Shown in pieces: positions 40,201 to 48,145 of a DNA stretch of 64,000 nucleotides (the stretch's first letter is position 1; every line of letters begins with the position of its first letter). The position numbers and the translations under genes are program-made. Location: assembly GCA_020636575.1 (NCBI GenBank), contig JACJXP010000001.1:806001-870000 (forward strand), in the 5' to 3' direction. The stretch comes from Chitinophagales bacterium (GTDB taxonomy: Bacteria > Bacteroidota > Bacteroidia > Chitinophagales > Chitinophagaceae). Under the pieces are notes generated by a model. It was not told the DNA's origin. It did no database searches and saw nothing but the letters and a program-made list of their open reading frames with translations.

Positions 40201-40992
40201 CTACTTACCCATTATCCTTGCCAGTTGAACAATTGCTCCTTCCCACCAGGGAGCAACATATCGTAATCTTGGCTTCTTTGCTTCTACAGCTTTCACAATT
40301 TTTGCTACTATGGAATTCAGTGACCTGTATTCAGTTGCCTTAAATGTAAATGCTTCCATCTTTTTGATTTTGTCAGTTACATTCCAGAAATAGGAGGAGG
40401 GGTCCATCCATTCATATTTTTTGGCCATCATCCGCTGATTATAACCTGTGTGATAACTTCCGGGTTCTATCACTGAAACATGAATATTCCTAGTGATATA
40501 CTTTAATTCCTGCCTTAAAATACCTGCCGCAGCAGATAATGCATATTTTGACATACTATAGGGTCCCAAAAAAGGTCGGGGGCTTCGTCCTGCCAGGGAA
40601 CTTATAATGATAACTCTTCCTGAGTCTCTTGAGATCATTTGACGAAAAGCCTCCTGTGAGGTTGCTATTGTTCCAAATACATTGGTCTCAAAATTTTTGA
40701 TCAATCTATCCATCGGCACTTCAGTCAGTGAGCCGGATTCTCCCATACCGGCATTGTTGATCAGTACATCTATAGCAAGTCCATTAATTTTTTTTCTGTC
40801 TTCTTCAACAGTTATATCCAATTTAAAACTCTCAATGGAATAGTTATTTTCTTTCAGAAAAAGATTCATCCCTTCCACATCATCATCAGTATGGCCTGTT
40901 GCATATACATGATGGCCTTTATTGGCCAATGCTATAGCAGTAGCCTTTCCAATACCGCTTGTTGCTCCAGTGATAAGAATTGTTTTTTTCAT
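40201..40992 (-). CDS. Short-chain dehydrogenase/reductase
   Basis: A 263-residue NAD(P)-dependent oxidoreductase of the classical SDR type. The cofactor motif TGATSGIG is at 8-15, INNAG near 78-81, catalytic Ser130/131 in IIISSLAG, and YSMSK with Tyr144 and Lys148. The basic side of the pocket (TGHTDD after the second strand) does not clearly set NAD or NADP preference. The C-terminal part varies between members, and no substrate can be named. The upstream neighbour is a small membrane protein 39 bases away. Confidence 0.93.
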   Translation of the reverse strand: MKKTILITGATSGIGKATAIALANKGHHVYATGHTDDDVEGMNLFLKENNYSIESFKLDITVEEDRKKINGLAIDVLINNAGMGESGSLTEVPMDRLIKNFETNVFGTIATSQEAFRQMISRDSGRVIIISSLAGRSPRPFLGPYSMSKYALSAAAGILRQELKYITRNIHVSVIEPGSYHTGYNQRMMAKKYEWMDPSSYFWNVTDKIKKMEAFTFKATEYRSLNSIVAKIVKAVEAKKPRLRYVAPWWEGAIVQLARIMGK

Positions 40993-41031
40993 GTAGCAGT
41001 TTTACAGAAAATCAATCTATGAGTCTCTCTC

Positions 41032-41373
41032 TTATTCAAAGAAATTCCAATACCGGGCAATAAGATAAATCAAAAATATTGTTGACGGAACAGCAATAAA
41101 TAAATGATAGTATATACCAAACAAAATATCGCAAACAATAATAAGGATAGCACAAGCAACAGCAAGATAAACGCCCCATTTTTGCCAGAACAAAACTCCG
41201 GCCAATGCTATGATATTAACCAGGGGTAAATACCTGATCAACCCATATGCTTCTTCAGTCAGTTTGGGGAACTTAGAAAGAAAATCTTCTTTGGCTGTAA
41301 AGAGTTTATAGGCCCCAAAGCAGTTTCCAAGCAGGAGCAACAAAATAAAAGCAGGAAATACTACTGTTTTCAT
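41032..41373 (-). CDS. Small four-helix membrane protein, unknown
   Basis: A 113-residue protein with four hydrophobic segments: PAFILLLLLGNCFGAYKLF, LPLVNIIALAGVLFW, LAVACAILIIVCDILFGIYY and IFLIYLIARYW. It is a DoxX/DUF-like small integral membrane protein by appearance; I do not recognise a specific family. It is transcribed with the SDR gene 39 bases downstream. No conserved polar residues in the helices suggest transport. Confidence 0.7.
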   Translation of the reverse strand: MKTVVFPAFILLLLLGNCFGAYKLFTAKEDFLSKFPKLTEEAYGLIRYLPLVNIIALAGVLFWQKWGVYLAVACAILIIVCDILFGIYYHLFIAVPSTIFLIYLIARYWNFFE

Positions 41374-41424
41374 ATCGCAAGTAAAGAATTATAAGCCTTA
41401 CAATTGCAAATGTCTGCCTCTTCG

Positions 41425-41949
41425 TTATTTCTTTCGCCTGTATTCCAGGTCATATTCCGTTTTCCATGTAGTACCTCCATCAGTTGATACTTCTCCAAAC
41501 TGTCTTACTTTATCATCACTGAGTTTGGTGAATGTCAGGCGTCGCATAAACTTTTGTCCTTTTTGACTGGTGACAGCGTCTGCATAAAAAACGATCTTTC
41601 CATCAGAAGCCTCTCCCCGTAAAAATTCGGTTGTATTGCCGGTATTATCTACCCAGGTCTGCTGCCATTGTTTTGTTGCCAGGTTATAAGTGTTGAAACT
41701 TTTTCCTGCATACCGGAAACCCTGTTGTACAGTTGCGCTGGTCCACTCCTCAAGTATCACACAACTATCAATGATAATACTGATCTTACTGTCGCCTCCT
41801 TTGTTGCCATTAGGGGCAAATGCCTCCCATTCACCCAGCCAGAAATCAAATTGCCTGAATTCAGGTTTGTCACAAGGTTTCTGCGCAAACACACTCAGAG
41901 AAAAAAAGAGAGAAATAACCGTCCCGAGAACAACCATTTGCTTTTTCAT
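41425..41949 (-). CDS. Exported protein with FDFWLGEW motif (DUF1579-like)
   Basis: A 174-residue protein with a signal peptide (ends near VFAQ, 23). The mature start CDKPEFRQFDFWLGEWEAF is a widely occurring lipocalin-like entry. It is followed by strands such as ILEEWTSATVQQGFRYAGKSFNTYN and WQQTWVDNTGNTTEFLRGEA. It resembles the DUF1579 protein at 34129 in overall pattern, though the sequences are clearly different. Function unknown. It is 51 bases upstream of the small membrane protein gene on the same strand. Confidence 0.8.
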   Translation of the reverse strand: MKKQMVVLGTVISLFFSLSVFAQKPCDKPEFRQFDFWLGEWEAFAPNGNKGGDSKISIIIDSCVILEEWTSATVQQGFRYAGKSFNTYNLATKQWQQTWVDNTGNTTEFLRGEASDGKIVFYADAVTSQKGQKFMRRLTFTKLSDDKVRQFGEVSTDGGTTWKTEYDLEYRRKK

Positions 41950-42087
41950 AAAAGTGTTTTATCAAATGACGGCAATATTTCCCGTTATGCTGTTGCACTC
42001 ATACCGCCATTTTACCTTTTATCAACTGCTGTGGTTAACAGGCGCATTCATTTGATCAACTTTTTGTGTTTTTTTTATATATACTAC

Positions 42088-42119
42088 AAAAAAACCGTCG
42101 GTATTTAACCGACGGTTTT
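42088..42119 (-). terminator. Intrinsic terminator of the 42144-42554 gene
   Basis: AAAACCGTCGGT and ACCGACGGTTTT pair over 12 bases around a five-base loop. Read on the minus strand it ends in a run of T, and it lies 25 bases after the gene's stop. Confidence 0.9.
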
Positions 42120-42143
42120 ATAACTATATTAAGTAAACCAATA

Positions 42144-42554
42144 TTAATTGCCGTTACGCATGCCACCCCCGCCGGCACCTCTTTGTGGGCGCATAGCAGG
42201 TTCTATCTTTTCTTTCCAGATAGTAAATTGTTCTGCAGTAAGTATCTGCTTGATCATCGCATCCCTTGCATCTGTGTATTTCTGCATCTCAGCCATCATG
42301 GTCTCCCGATCAGGTCTTTCACCACTGGAAAACATTTCCCTCATTTTTTCATCCTGCTGCTTATATAATATTGCAAGCGCTGTATCAAGAACTGCCAGCC
42401 TGGACGCTTCAATCGTAAAAGCGCTGTCCAGTTTTGCATGAATGACAGCAGCCCTTTCTTCCGGAGTACGACGCTGAAACCCTCCACCGGGTTGTGCATT
42501 TATCATGACTGTTAAAGCAAACAAACCAGTCATTAAAAAAAGTGCTTTTTTCAT
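42144..42554 (-). CDS. Exported small Spy/LTxxQ-like protein
   Basis: A 136-residue protein with a signal peptide (ends near INAQ, 20). The mature part is almost all helical and charged, with EERAAVIHAKLDSAFTIEASRLAVLDTALAILYKQQDEKMREMF and LTAEQFTIWKEKIEPAMR. The latter resembles the LTxxQ element of Spy/CpxP periplasmic chaperones. The ends are glycine- and arginine-rich (GGGFQRR and PQRGAGGGGMRNGN), common in Bacteroidota homologues. A chaperone-like or envelope-stress role is inference. It is a single transcript closed by a strong terminator. Confidence 0.75.
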   Translation of the reverse strand: MKKALFLMTGLFALTVMINAQPGGGFQRRTPEERAAVIHAKLDSAFTIEASRLAVLDTALAILYKQQDEKMREMFSSGERPDRETMMAEMQKYTDARDAMIKQILTAEQFTIWKEKIEPAMRPQRGAGGGGMRNGN

Positions 42555-42698
42555 TGTATGATTTTTAGTTTTAAATAAGTAACTGAAAAATAAGACGTAA
42601 AATCGTCAAAAATCGTTCGATTTACCAAAAAATAAGTTGGGGGCGGCCTTTTGGCCGAACTCAAGTATCTTGCAACCCCTTAATAATTAATATACTTT

Positions 42699-43277
42699 AT
42701 GGAATACAGTAAGCTTGTTGCCGTTACCGGGTTACCCGGATTATTTGAGTTAATTAACAGTAAAAGTGATGGAGCCATTGTGAAGTCCCTCGACGACAAA
42801 ACAACCCGTTTTGTTTCCAGTCGTATCCACAACCTGACTCAATTAGAAAGTATTGAGATATATACCATCCGTGAGAATGTGAACCTTGTTGATGTTTTTA
42901 ATGCGATGGACAGCGCCGGTGGACAGACACCCGATGAAAAAGATGCTGCTGCCACTAAAAAATACTTTGAGAAAGTGTACCCTGATATGGATTTTGACAG
43001 GGTGTATGCCAGCGATATGAAGAAAATGGTAAAGTGGTTCTCTATCCTGAAAAAGAATGATATAGAGATAAAACTGACTGAAATAGAGGAGGAAGAACCT
43101 GTGGTGGAAGAGGCACCGGAAGAAAAACCCGTAAAAGAAGAAAAGAAAGAATCCAAAGAAAAAGCTCCAGCTAAAAAAGCAGCAACCAAGAAGGCTGAAA
43201 CCGAAGAGGAAAAGCCTGCAAAAAAGGCTGCGCCCAAAAAAGCTGCTGCAAAGAAGGCTGCCCCAAAAAAGAAATGA
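42699..43277 (+). CDS. DUF5606 protein with histone-H1-like tail
   Basis: A 192-residue protein. The first about 130 residues form the DUF5606-type core (YSKLVAVTGLPGLFELINSKSDGAIVKSLDD and AMDSAGGQTPDEKDAAATKKYFEKVYPDMDFDRVY). The last about 60 residues are an acidic stretch (EEEEPVVEEAPEEKP) and then a Lys/Ala/Pro tail with repeated KKAAPKK units. The tail looks like the nucleic-acid-binding tails of bacterial H1 homologues. The core suggests a conserved cytoplasmic regulator; function unknown. It is followed by the M3 peptidase 37 bases later. A GC-rich CGGCC-TTTT-GGCCG hairpin lies at 42644-42657 upstream. Confidence 0.82.
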   Translation: MEYSKLVAVTGLPGLFELINSKSDGAIVKSLDDKTTRFVSSRIHNLTQLESIEIYTIRENVNLVDVFNAMDSAGGQTPDEKDAAATKKYFEKVYPDMDFDRVYASDMKKMVKWFSILKKNDIEIKLTEIEEEEPVVEEAPEEKPVKEEKKESKEKAPAKKAATKKAETEEEKPAKKAAPKKAAAKKAAPKKK

Positions 43278-43314
43278 TCTTTGTTTTGATAGTCTGCATT
43301 TAAAACTATACCCG

Positions 43315-45033
43315 ATGAATTACAGCGCCGATATACAGAAGCTACCCCGGAATTTTTTACCCGCTGATTTTGGTATTAAAGACTGGGATAGTCTTGCTCC
43401 ATACTTTACTGATCTTGAGAAAAGAGATATCAATTCCGTAGAAGCATTAGAGCAATGGCTGAAAGATGCCAGCGAACTGGAAGCTGTGATAAGTGAAGAT
43501 GCCTGCTGGCGACAAATAAAAATGACCTGCGATACTGAAAGCAAAGAACTGGAAGAAGCTTTTACTTTTTTCATGATGCAGATCCAGCCGCAGATACAAC
43601 CCTGGTCAGACAGGCTGAATAAAAAACTGCTGGCTAACCCATTTTTAAAAGAGCTTGACCAGGAAAAATATTACACCTACATAAGAAATGTAAAAAAGAA
43701 TATTGAGCTTTTCCGGGAAGAAAATATTCCATTACAGGCCGAGCTGAATGTATTACAACAGCAGTTTGGTGTGATATCTGGTAAAATGACCGTTGAAGTT
43801 GGCGGACAGGAATACACACTACAACAAGCTGTAAAATTCCTGGAGGATGAAGACAGATCGGTAAGAGAAGAGGTTTATCATAAGATCAACAAAAGAAGAC
43901 TGGAGGATAAAGATGAGCTGAACAAGCTTTTTACCTCCTTAATTCAAAAACGCCACCAGGTAGCTTTGAATGCAGGTTATGAAAACTACCGTGACTATCG
44001 TTTTAAAGAACTCGGCCGGTTTGACTATAAAAAAGAAGATTGCTTTCGCTTTCATGAAGCGGTAAAACTGCATGTGATGCCCCTCGTAAACCAGTTGTAT
44101 GAAGCCAAGCAGAAAAAGCTGGGCCTTGATACATTAAAACCATGGGATACAGAAGCAGAACCTGCAGGTATACAACCGCTCCGGCCATTTAAAACAAGTG
44201 ATGAGCTGACTGAGAAGAGCATTGCCTGTTTTGAAAAAATGAGACCCTTTTTTGGTGATTGTATTCGCCGGATGAAAGCCATGGGCCACCTGGACCTGGA
44301 AAGCAGAAAAGGGAAAGCCCCGGGCGGTTATAACTGTCCTTTGGCAGAAAGCGGCGCCCCCTTCATCTTTATGAATGCTGCCGGTACCTTGGATGATGTA
44401 ACAACGATGGTACATGAAGGCGGTCATGCCATTCACTCTTTTCTTTCACATGAATTGGAACTTACCGGATTCAAAGATTACCCGACTGAAATTGCTGAAG
44501 TAGCCAGTATGGCGATGGAGCTTTTCAGCATGAATCACTGGGAAGTGTTTTTTGAAAATGAAGAAGAACTTAAAAGAGCCAAAGAACAACAACTGGAAAG
44601 AGTGATCATTATTTTCCCCTGGATCGCCACCATTGATAAATTTCAGCACTGGCTATACGAGAACCCTGCACATACAGAAGAAGAAAGAGCAACTGCCTGG
44701 TTAAATATCTTCAACGAATTCTCTTCTCCTGTTATTGATGTTTCCGGACTAGAAGAATACCGCCGGTATGGATGGCAACGGCAATTACATTTGTTTGAAG
44801 TTCCATTTTATTATATCGAATACGGAATTGCCCAGTTAGGCGCTATCGGGCTATGGCAGCAGTACCAGCAAAACCCTGATACTGCGATCAATAATTATCT
44901 GAATGCATTAAGCCTTGGCGGCACCCGCACATTACCGGAGCTTTTTGAAGCAGCCGGACTAAAATTTGATTTGTCGCCGGAACACATTAAGGGGCTAATG
45001 CAATTTGTAAATGCCGAAATGAAAAAGATATAA
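43315..45033 (+). CDS. M3 family oligoendopeptidase
   Basis: A cytoplasmic zinc metallopeptidase of 572 residues in the PepF/oligoendopeptidase branch of family M3, which cuts peptides of roughly 7 to 17 residues. The metal motif HEGGH is at 367-371 in VHEGGHAIHSFLSH, and the third ligand Glu is in the downstream TEIAEVASMAMELF helix. Substrate-gating segments WIATIDKFQHWLYENP and the FYYIEYGIAQLGAIGLWQQY helix are conserved. It is likely to finish degradation of peptides taken up or released by proteases such as the M16 pair. It follows the DUF5606 gene. Confidence 0.95.
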   Translation: MNYSADIQKLPRNFLPADFGIKDWDSLAPYFTDLEKRDINSVEALEQWLKDASELEAVISEDACWRQIKMTCDTESKELEEAFTFFMMQIQPQIQPWSDRLNKKLLANPFLKELDQEKYYTYIRNVKKNIELFREENIPLQAELNVLQQQFGVISGKMTVEVGGQEYTLQQAVKFLEDEDRSVREEVYHKINKRRLEDKDELNKLFTSLIQKRHQVALNAGYENYRDYRFKELGRFDYKKEDCFRFHEAVKLHVMPLVNQLYEAKQKKLGLDTLKPWDTEAEPAGIQPLRPFKTSDELTEKSIACFEKMRPFFGDCIRRMKAMGHLDLESRKGKAPGGYNCPLAESGAPFIFMNAAGTLDDVTTMVHEGGHAIHSFLSHELELTGFKDYPTEIAEVASMAMELFSMNHWEVFFENEEELKRAKEQQLERVIIIFPWIATIDKFQHWLYENPAHTEEERATAWLNIFNEFSSPVIDVSGLEEYRRYGWQRQLHLFEVPFYYIEYGIAQLGAIGLWQQYQQNPDTAINNYLNALSLGGTRTLPELFEAAGLKFDLSPEHIKGLMQFVNAEMKKI

Positions 45034-45210
45034 TAAAATCACCCTAAAGGGGTATGGTTTAAATTCGGAAAATTGGCTCTGCCACCCTAAATTTGAATAG
45101 GAATACAACGAAGCGGGCCAGAACCGCATCTCGTATATAAATGAAGAAATTCAAACCGGTTTATAGCCGGATTTCAAAATAGCTACTAATCAGAGCCTTA
45201 ACCAATAAGT
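45034..45210. other. Unexplained intergenic stretch with a 9-base direct repeat
   Basis: No gene is evident here. CACCCTAAA occurs twice, at 45040-45048 and 45083-45091. A 21-codon plus-strand frame between two stops (about 45113-45165) has protein-like composition (EYNEAGQNRISY) but no start codon and no family that I recognise. It may be a decayed coding remnant or an unlabelled untranslated region. Confidence 0.3.
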
Positions 45211-45238
45211 CCCTGTGTCTCTACACAGGGGCTTTTAT
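45211..45238 (+). terminator. Hairpin after the M3 peptidase region
   Basis: CCCTGTGT and ACACAGGG pair around a four-base loop and are followed by GCTTTTATTTT on the plus strand. On the minus strand, just beyond the Fur-type gene's stop, there is no T run, so plus-strand use is favoured. Confidence 0.65.
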
Positions 45239-45675
45239 TTTCCGGAACATTCGTTGCAGATACCCTTTGCCAGCACTTCTATTTGCTGGGCAACGTATCC
45301 TTTAGGGAGTTTTAATTCGGGAGTAACCACATCATCAAGACAATAAGTGGTGTCGCAGGATGTACAGATAAAATGTACATGATGATCATGATGATGGCCC
45401 TCACTACATTCATCACGGCAAAGAGCATAACGAACTGAATTGTCTGCCGTTGGGATCGTATGAATGATGCCTTTTTCTACAAAGGTTTGCAACGTACGGT
45501 ACACCGTTACCCGGTCAAACTTTTCCCCGGCTTTTTTTTCAATATCACCGTGTGCAAGGGCGCCGGGTTGGTCCATAAATAAATTCAATATTTTCAACCG
45601 GCTCTCCGTTACACTCAGGCGGTGCTTTCGTAAAAGCTCTTCTGTATTATTATCAAGTATTATCTCTTTGCTCAT
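45235..45675 (-). CDS. Fur-family transcriptional repressor
   Basis: A 146-residue metal-sensing repressor with the Fur winged-helix fold. The DNA-binding half has LSVTESRLKILNLF and DRVTVYRTLQTFVEKGII. The dimerisation half has a His cluster HHHDHHVHFICTSCDTTYC and a CNEC pair at the C terminus, giving a CxxC..CxxC structural zinc site. The metal sensed (zinc, iron or peroxide via PerR-type chemistry) cannot be told from this alone. The stop of the upstream SCO gene is one base away, so they form an operon. A candidate operator lies upstream of that operon at 46336-46350. Confidence 0.92.
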   Translation of the reverse strand: MSKEIILDNNTEELLRKHRLSVTESRLKILNLFMDQPGALAHGDIEKKAGEKFDRVTVYRTLQTFVEKGIIHTIPTADNSVRYALCRDECSEGHHHDHHVHFICTSCDTTYCLDDVVTPELKLPKGYVAQQIEVLAKGICNECSGK

Positions 45676-45676
45676 G

Positions 45677-46288
45677 TTATTCGTCTTTTAATAGCCTGCG
45701 GGCATCTTTGATCAGTTTTTTTACTTCGCTTTCCTTTAATCCATCATAGATATGTCTTACGTCACCATTCTTGTCAACCAATGCCCAAAGCTGAGAATGC
45801 ATAAAATCATCTTCCATACTTACCAGGTTATCATTAGGATCATCAATGGTATAGCTGATGCGGGCCATATTATACAGGCTGTCCTTACGGCCCGTTAAAA
45901 AGATCCATTTATCCGTATTCACCTGCATAGAATCGGCGTATTTCTTCATTTGCTGTACCGAGTCTGTATCCGGGTCGCAGGTATGCGACAGAATAAGAAA
46001 GTCCTTTTCATCCTTTAATGCATCATACACCATCCGCATATTATTATTCATCTTGGGGCAAATGCCCTTACAGGTGGTAAAAAAGTATTCCGCCACATAT
46101 ACTTTTCCCGCAACACTTTTTTCTGTCACCTTTTCTCCGTCCTGGTTTGAAAATGAAAAAGGCCTTACAAAACTAACTGGGGCAACCCCTCTTTTATTGT
46201 AGCCGGGTATTATCTTAACCAACATAAAATAAAAACCCACTGCCAGCAGCACAAAAAAAGCCGTATAAAACCATCCCTTCTTAGACAT
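45677..46288 (-). CDS. SCO1/SenC family copper or thiol-redox protein
   Basis: A 203-residue protein anchored by an N-terminal helix (WFYTAFFVLLAVGFYFMLV), with its thioredoxin-like domain in the periplasm. The SCO copper site is present: CKGIC with Cys73 and Cys77, and His164 in DDFMHSQLWALVDKNG. Members deliver copper to or maintain thiols of cytochrome oxidase. The ATG at 46288 is preferred to a longer start. It is the first gene of a two-gene operon with the Fur-type regulator and is divergent from the MerC-like gene, suggesting metal-dependent control. Confidence 0.93.
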   Translation of the reverse strand: MSKKGWFYTAFFVLLAVGFYFMLVKIIPGYNKRGVAPVSFVRPFSFSNQDGEKVTEKSVAGKVYVAEYFFTTCKGICPKMNNNMRMVYDALKDEKDFLILSHTCDPDTDSVQQMKKYADSMQVNTDKWIFLTGRKDSLYNMARISYTIDDPNDNLVSMEDDFMHSQLWALVDKNGDVRHIYDGLKESEVKKLIKDARRLLKDE

Positions 46289-46306
46289 ATTCTCTTTTTT
46301 GAACTG

Positions 46307-46314
46307 CAAATTTA
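46307..46314 (-). promoter_or_regulatory. -7 box of the SCO-Fur operon
   Basis: On the minus strand TAAATTTG matches TAnnTTTG exactly, 18 bases before the SCO ATG. A TTG lies 23 bases upstream at 46338-46340, inside the dyad at 46336-46350, as the likely -33 part. Confidence 0.5.
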
Positions 46315-46335
46315 CAAAACCGGGTTTTCTGATTT

Positions 46336-46350
46336 TGCAACAATGTTGTA
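46336..46350. promoter_or_regulatory. Candidate Fur-family operator (7-1-7 dyad)
   Basis: TGCAACA-A-TGTTGTA is an inverted repeat with one mismatch and a one-base centre, the layout typical of Fur-family boxes. It lies between divergent genes for an SCO-Fur operon and a MerC-like protein, touching the -33 area of one and the -7 box of the other. Binding by the local regulator is inference. Confidence 0.5.
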
Positions 46351-46356
46351 TTTTTG
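46349..46356 (+). promoter_or_regulatory. -7 box of the MerC-like gene
   Basis: TATTTTTG matches TAnnTTTG exactly and lies nine bases before the ATG at 46366. It overlaps the end of the dyad at 46336-46350 by two bases. Confidence 0.5.
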
Positions 46357-46365
46357 TATTCTTTT

Positions 46366-46758
46366 ATGAAAATCAGGATAAACTGGGATGCTCTTGGTAT
46401 TGGTGCCTCACTGGCATGCGCCATTCATTGTGCCCTGCTCCCGTTATTTATGACCAGTCTGCCTTTATTTGGGGTAAATATTATTCATAATATTTATTTC
46501 GAAGCCGGGATGATCTTCCTGGCATTCTGTATCGGTACCGGCTCTCTTTATCATGGCTACAAAAAACACCATCATTCGCTGGTACCCCTGTTTATTTTTT
46601 CAATAGGATTTTCATTACTGGTGCTCAAACAGTTTTTTTTGCATGTAGAAACATGGCTGTTGATACCCGCTGTCATCCTGATCATCTATGGTCACCTGTT
46701 GAATTACAAATCATGCAGGGTGCATAATCATGCACATGCTGACGATTGTAATCACTGA
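46366..46758 (+). CDS. MerC-domain membrane protein
   Basis: A 130-residue membrane protein with four helices. The N-terminal DALGIGASLACAIHCALLPLFM segment carries the cysteine and CAIHC motif of MerC-type proteins (mercuric or related metal transport), and the tail is His-rich (HNHAHADDCNH). An ATG at 46366 is used; the TTG four codons upstream is weaker. Divergent arrangement with the SCO-Fur operon across a palindrome supports a metal-homeostasis role rather than mercury resistance. No merA or merP is present. Confidence 0.85.
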   Translation: MKIRINWDALGIGASLACAIHCALLPLFMTSLPLFGVNIIHNIYFEAGMIFLAFCIGTGSLYHGYKKHHHSLVPLFIFSIGFSLLVLKQFFLHVETWLLIPAVILIIYGHLLNYKSCRVHNHAHADDCNH

Positions 46759-46804
46759 TCCTGCTGTCCTTTTATTAATCCTTAACTTTAAACAAAACCG
46801 CTCA

Positions 46805-47227
46805 ATGAAATCGTTGTTTTGCCTGTTTTTATTAACGGTGGGTTTAAATGTTGCTGCACAGTCGAAAGACGAACAAGCCATCCGCAGTTTAATGGACCGA
46901 CAGTCAGCCGCCTGGAACCGGGGTGATGTGGAAGCTTTTATGAATGGCTATTGGGAAAATGACTCCCTGATGTTCATTGGCAAAAGCGGGGTTACCTATG
47001 GGTGGACAAATACCCTGAACAATTACAAAAAAGGCTATCCGGATAAAACAGCTATGGGCCAGCTGACCTTCACCTTGATACAGGTAAAGCCCCTTTCCAA
47101 AAAATATTATCATGTGGTGGGCAAATGGCATCTTAAAAGAAGTATTGGCGATGTGGGCGGTCATTTTACCTTATTATTCAAAAAAGTAAAAGGCAATTGG
47201 GTGATCATTGCCGATCATAGTAGTTAA
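46805..47227 (+). CDS. Exported DUF4440/SnoaL-like protein
   Basis: A 140-residue protein with a signal peptide (MKSLFCLFLLTVGLNVAAQ), from the ATG at 46805. The mature part has the NTF2-like fold pattern IRSLMDRQSAAWNRGDVEAFMNGYWENDSLMFIGKSGVTYGWTNTLNNYKK and VVGKWHLKRSIGDVGGHFTLLFKKVKGNWVIIADHSS, as in DUF4440. A small hydrophobic ligand pocket is usual, with unknown substrate. It lies between the MerC-like and prohibitin-like genes on the same strand. Confidence 0.88.
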   Translation: MKSLFCLFLLTVGLNVAAQSKDEQAIRSLMDRQSAAWNRGDVEAFMNGYWENDSLMFIGKSGVTYGWTNTLNNYKKGYPDKTAMGQLTFTLIQVKPLSKKYYHVVGKWHLKRSIGDVGGHFTLLFKKVKGNWVIIADHSS

Positions 47228-47242
47228 ATAAATAATTGAATT

Positions 47243-48145
47243 ATGGGATTAATTGCATTTGGGATACTCGTCTTTTTAGTGAGTTTAGGAATAAAAAGAA
47301 ATCCTGAGATCGGAAAATATGCGACTATAGTACGCCTGGCCGGGATCGCAACATTATTGATCGGGATACTACTTAAAAGTATTGTACAGATAGATGCCGG
47401 AAATATTGGCGTACAACTGCTTTTTGGTAAAGTGCAGAATAGGGTGCTGAGCAGTGGTCTGCATTTTATTAATCCATTGGTTGAAGTAAGACATATGGAT
47501 GTAAAAACACAGAATTATACCATGAGTGGCATCCATGATGAAGGAGCCAAATCTTCTGATGATGCGATCCGTGTATTAACCGCTGATGGCTTGGAAGTAA
47601 CGATCGATCTTACAGTACTTTACAGGCTCATGTCTTCTGAAGCGCCACGCATTGTAAAAGAGACCGGTGCCGATTATACTGATAAGATTGTAAGACCGCT
47701 CACCCGTACCAAGATCAGGGACAATGCAGTGTATTATGAAGCCGTAGCATTATATTCAAGCAGACGGGATGAGTTTCAGCAACGGATCTTCAAAAGCATT
47801 GAGGAAGATTTCAGGAAAAGGGGATTACTGCTGGAGCAATTGCTTGTTCGTAATATTACTTTGCCTCCATCTGTAAAAGCAACCATTGAACAAAAGATCA
47901 ATGCGGAACAGGAAGCACAAAAAATGCAGTTTGTACTCCAAAAAGAAAAGCAGGAAGCCGAAAGAAAAAGAGTGGAAGCACAGGGTATCGCAGATTATCA
48001 GCGCATCATCAACCAGGGGCTTACCGACAAACAATTACAATACGAACAGATAAAAGCTTACCTGGAACTGGCTAAATCAGAAAATGCCAAAGTGATCGTA
48101 ATGGGAAAAGGTAACACACCGGTGATACTCGACACTAAAAATTAA
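47243..48145 (+). CDS. SPFH/prohibitin-family membrane protein
   Basis: A 300-residue protein anchored by N-terminal hydrophobic helices (LIAFGILVFLVSLGI and IATLLIGILLKSIV), followed by a prohibitin/SPFH domain. The domain starts VQIDAGNIGVQLLFGKVQNRVLSSGLHFINPLVEV and includes IRDNAVYYEAVALYSSRRDEFQQRIF. A long alanine/glutamate-rich coiled coil follows (INAEQEAQKMQFVLQKEKQEAERKRVEAQGIADYQRI) that mediates ring or lattice assembly. These proteins form membrane microdomains and often control FtsH proteases; no partner is present here. It overlaps the convergent gene at 48142 by four bases. Confidence 0.92.
   Translation: MGLIAFGILVFLVSLGIKRNPEIGKYATIVRLAGIATLLIGILLKSIVQIDAGNIGVQLLFGKVQNRVLSSGLHFINPLVEVRHMDVKTQNYTMSGIHDEGAKSSDDAIRVLTADGLEVTIDLTVLYRLMSSEAPRIVKETGADYTDKIVRPLTRTKIRDNAVYYEAVALYSSRRDEFQQRIFKSIEEDFRKRGLLLEQLLVRNITLPPSVKATIEQKINAEQEAQKMQFVLQKEKQEAERKRVEAQGIADYQRIINQGLTDKQLQYEQIKAYLELAKSENAKVIVMGKGNTPVILDTKN

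Noticed and set aside
42644..42657. GC-rich hairpin CGGCC-TTTT-GGCCG upstream of the DUF5606 gene as a terminator
   Set aside because: No T run follows on either strand, and the genes on both sides are divergent, so termination there makes little sense. It might be a leader structure, but nothing supports that.
46366..46758. Mercury resistance operon suggested by the MerC-like protein
   Set aside because: There is no MerA, MerP, MerT or MerR; the neighbours are SCO and Fur-type genes, so general metal homeostasis is more plausible.
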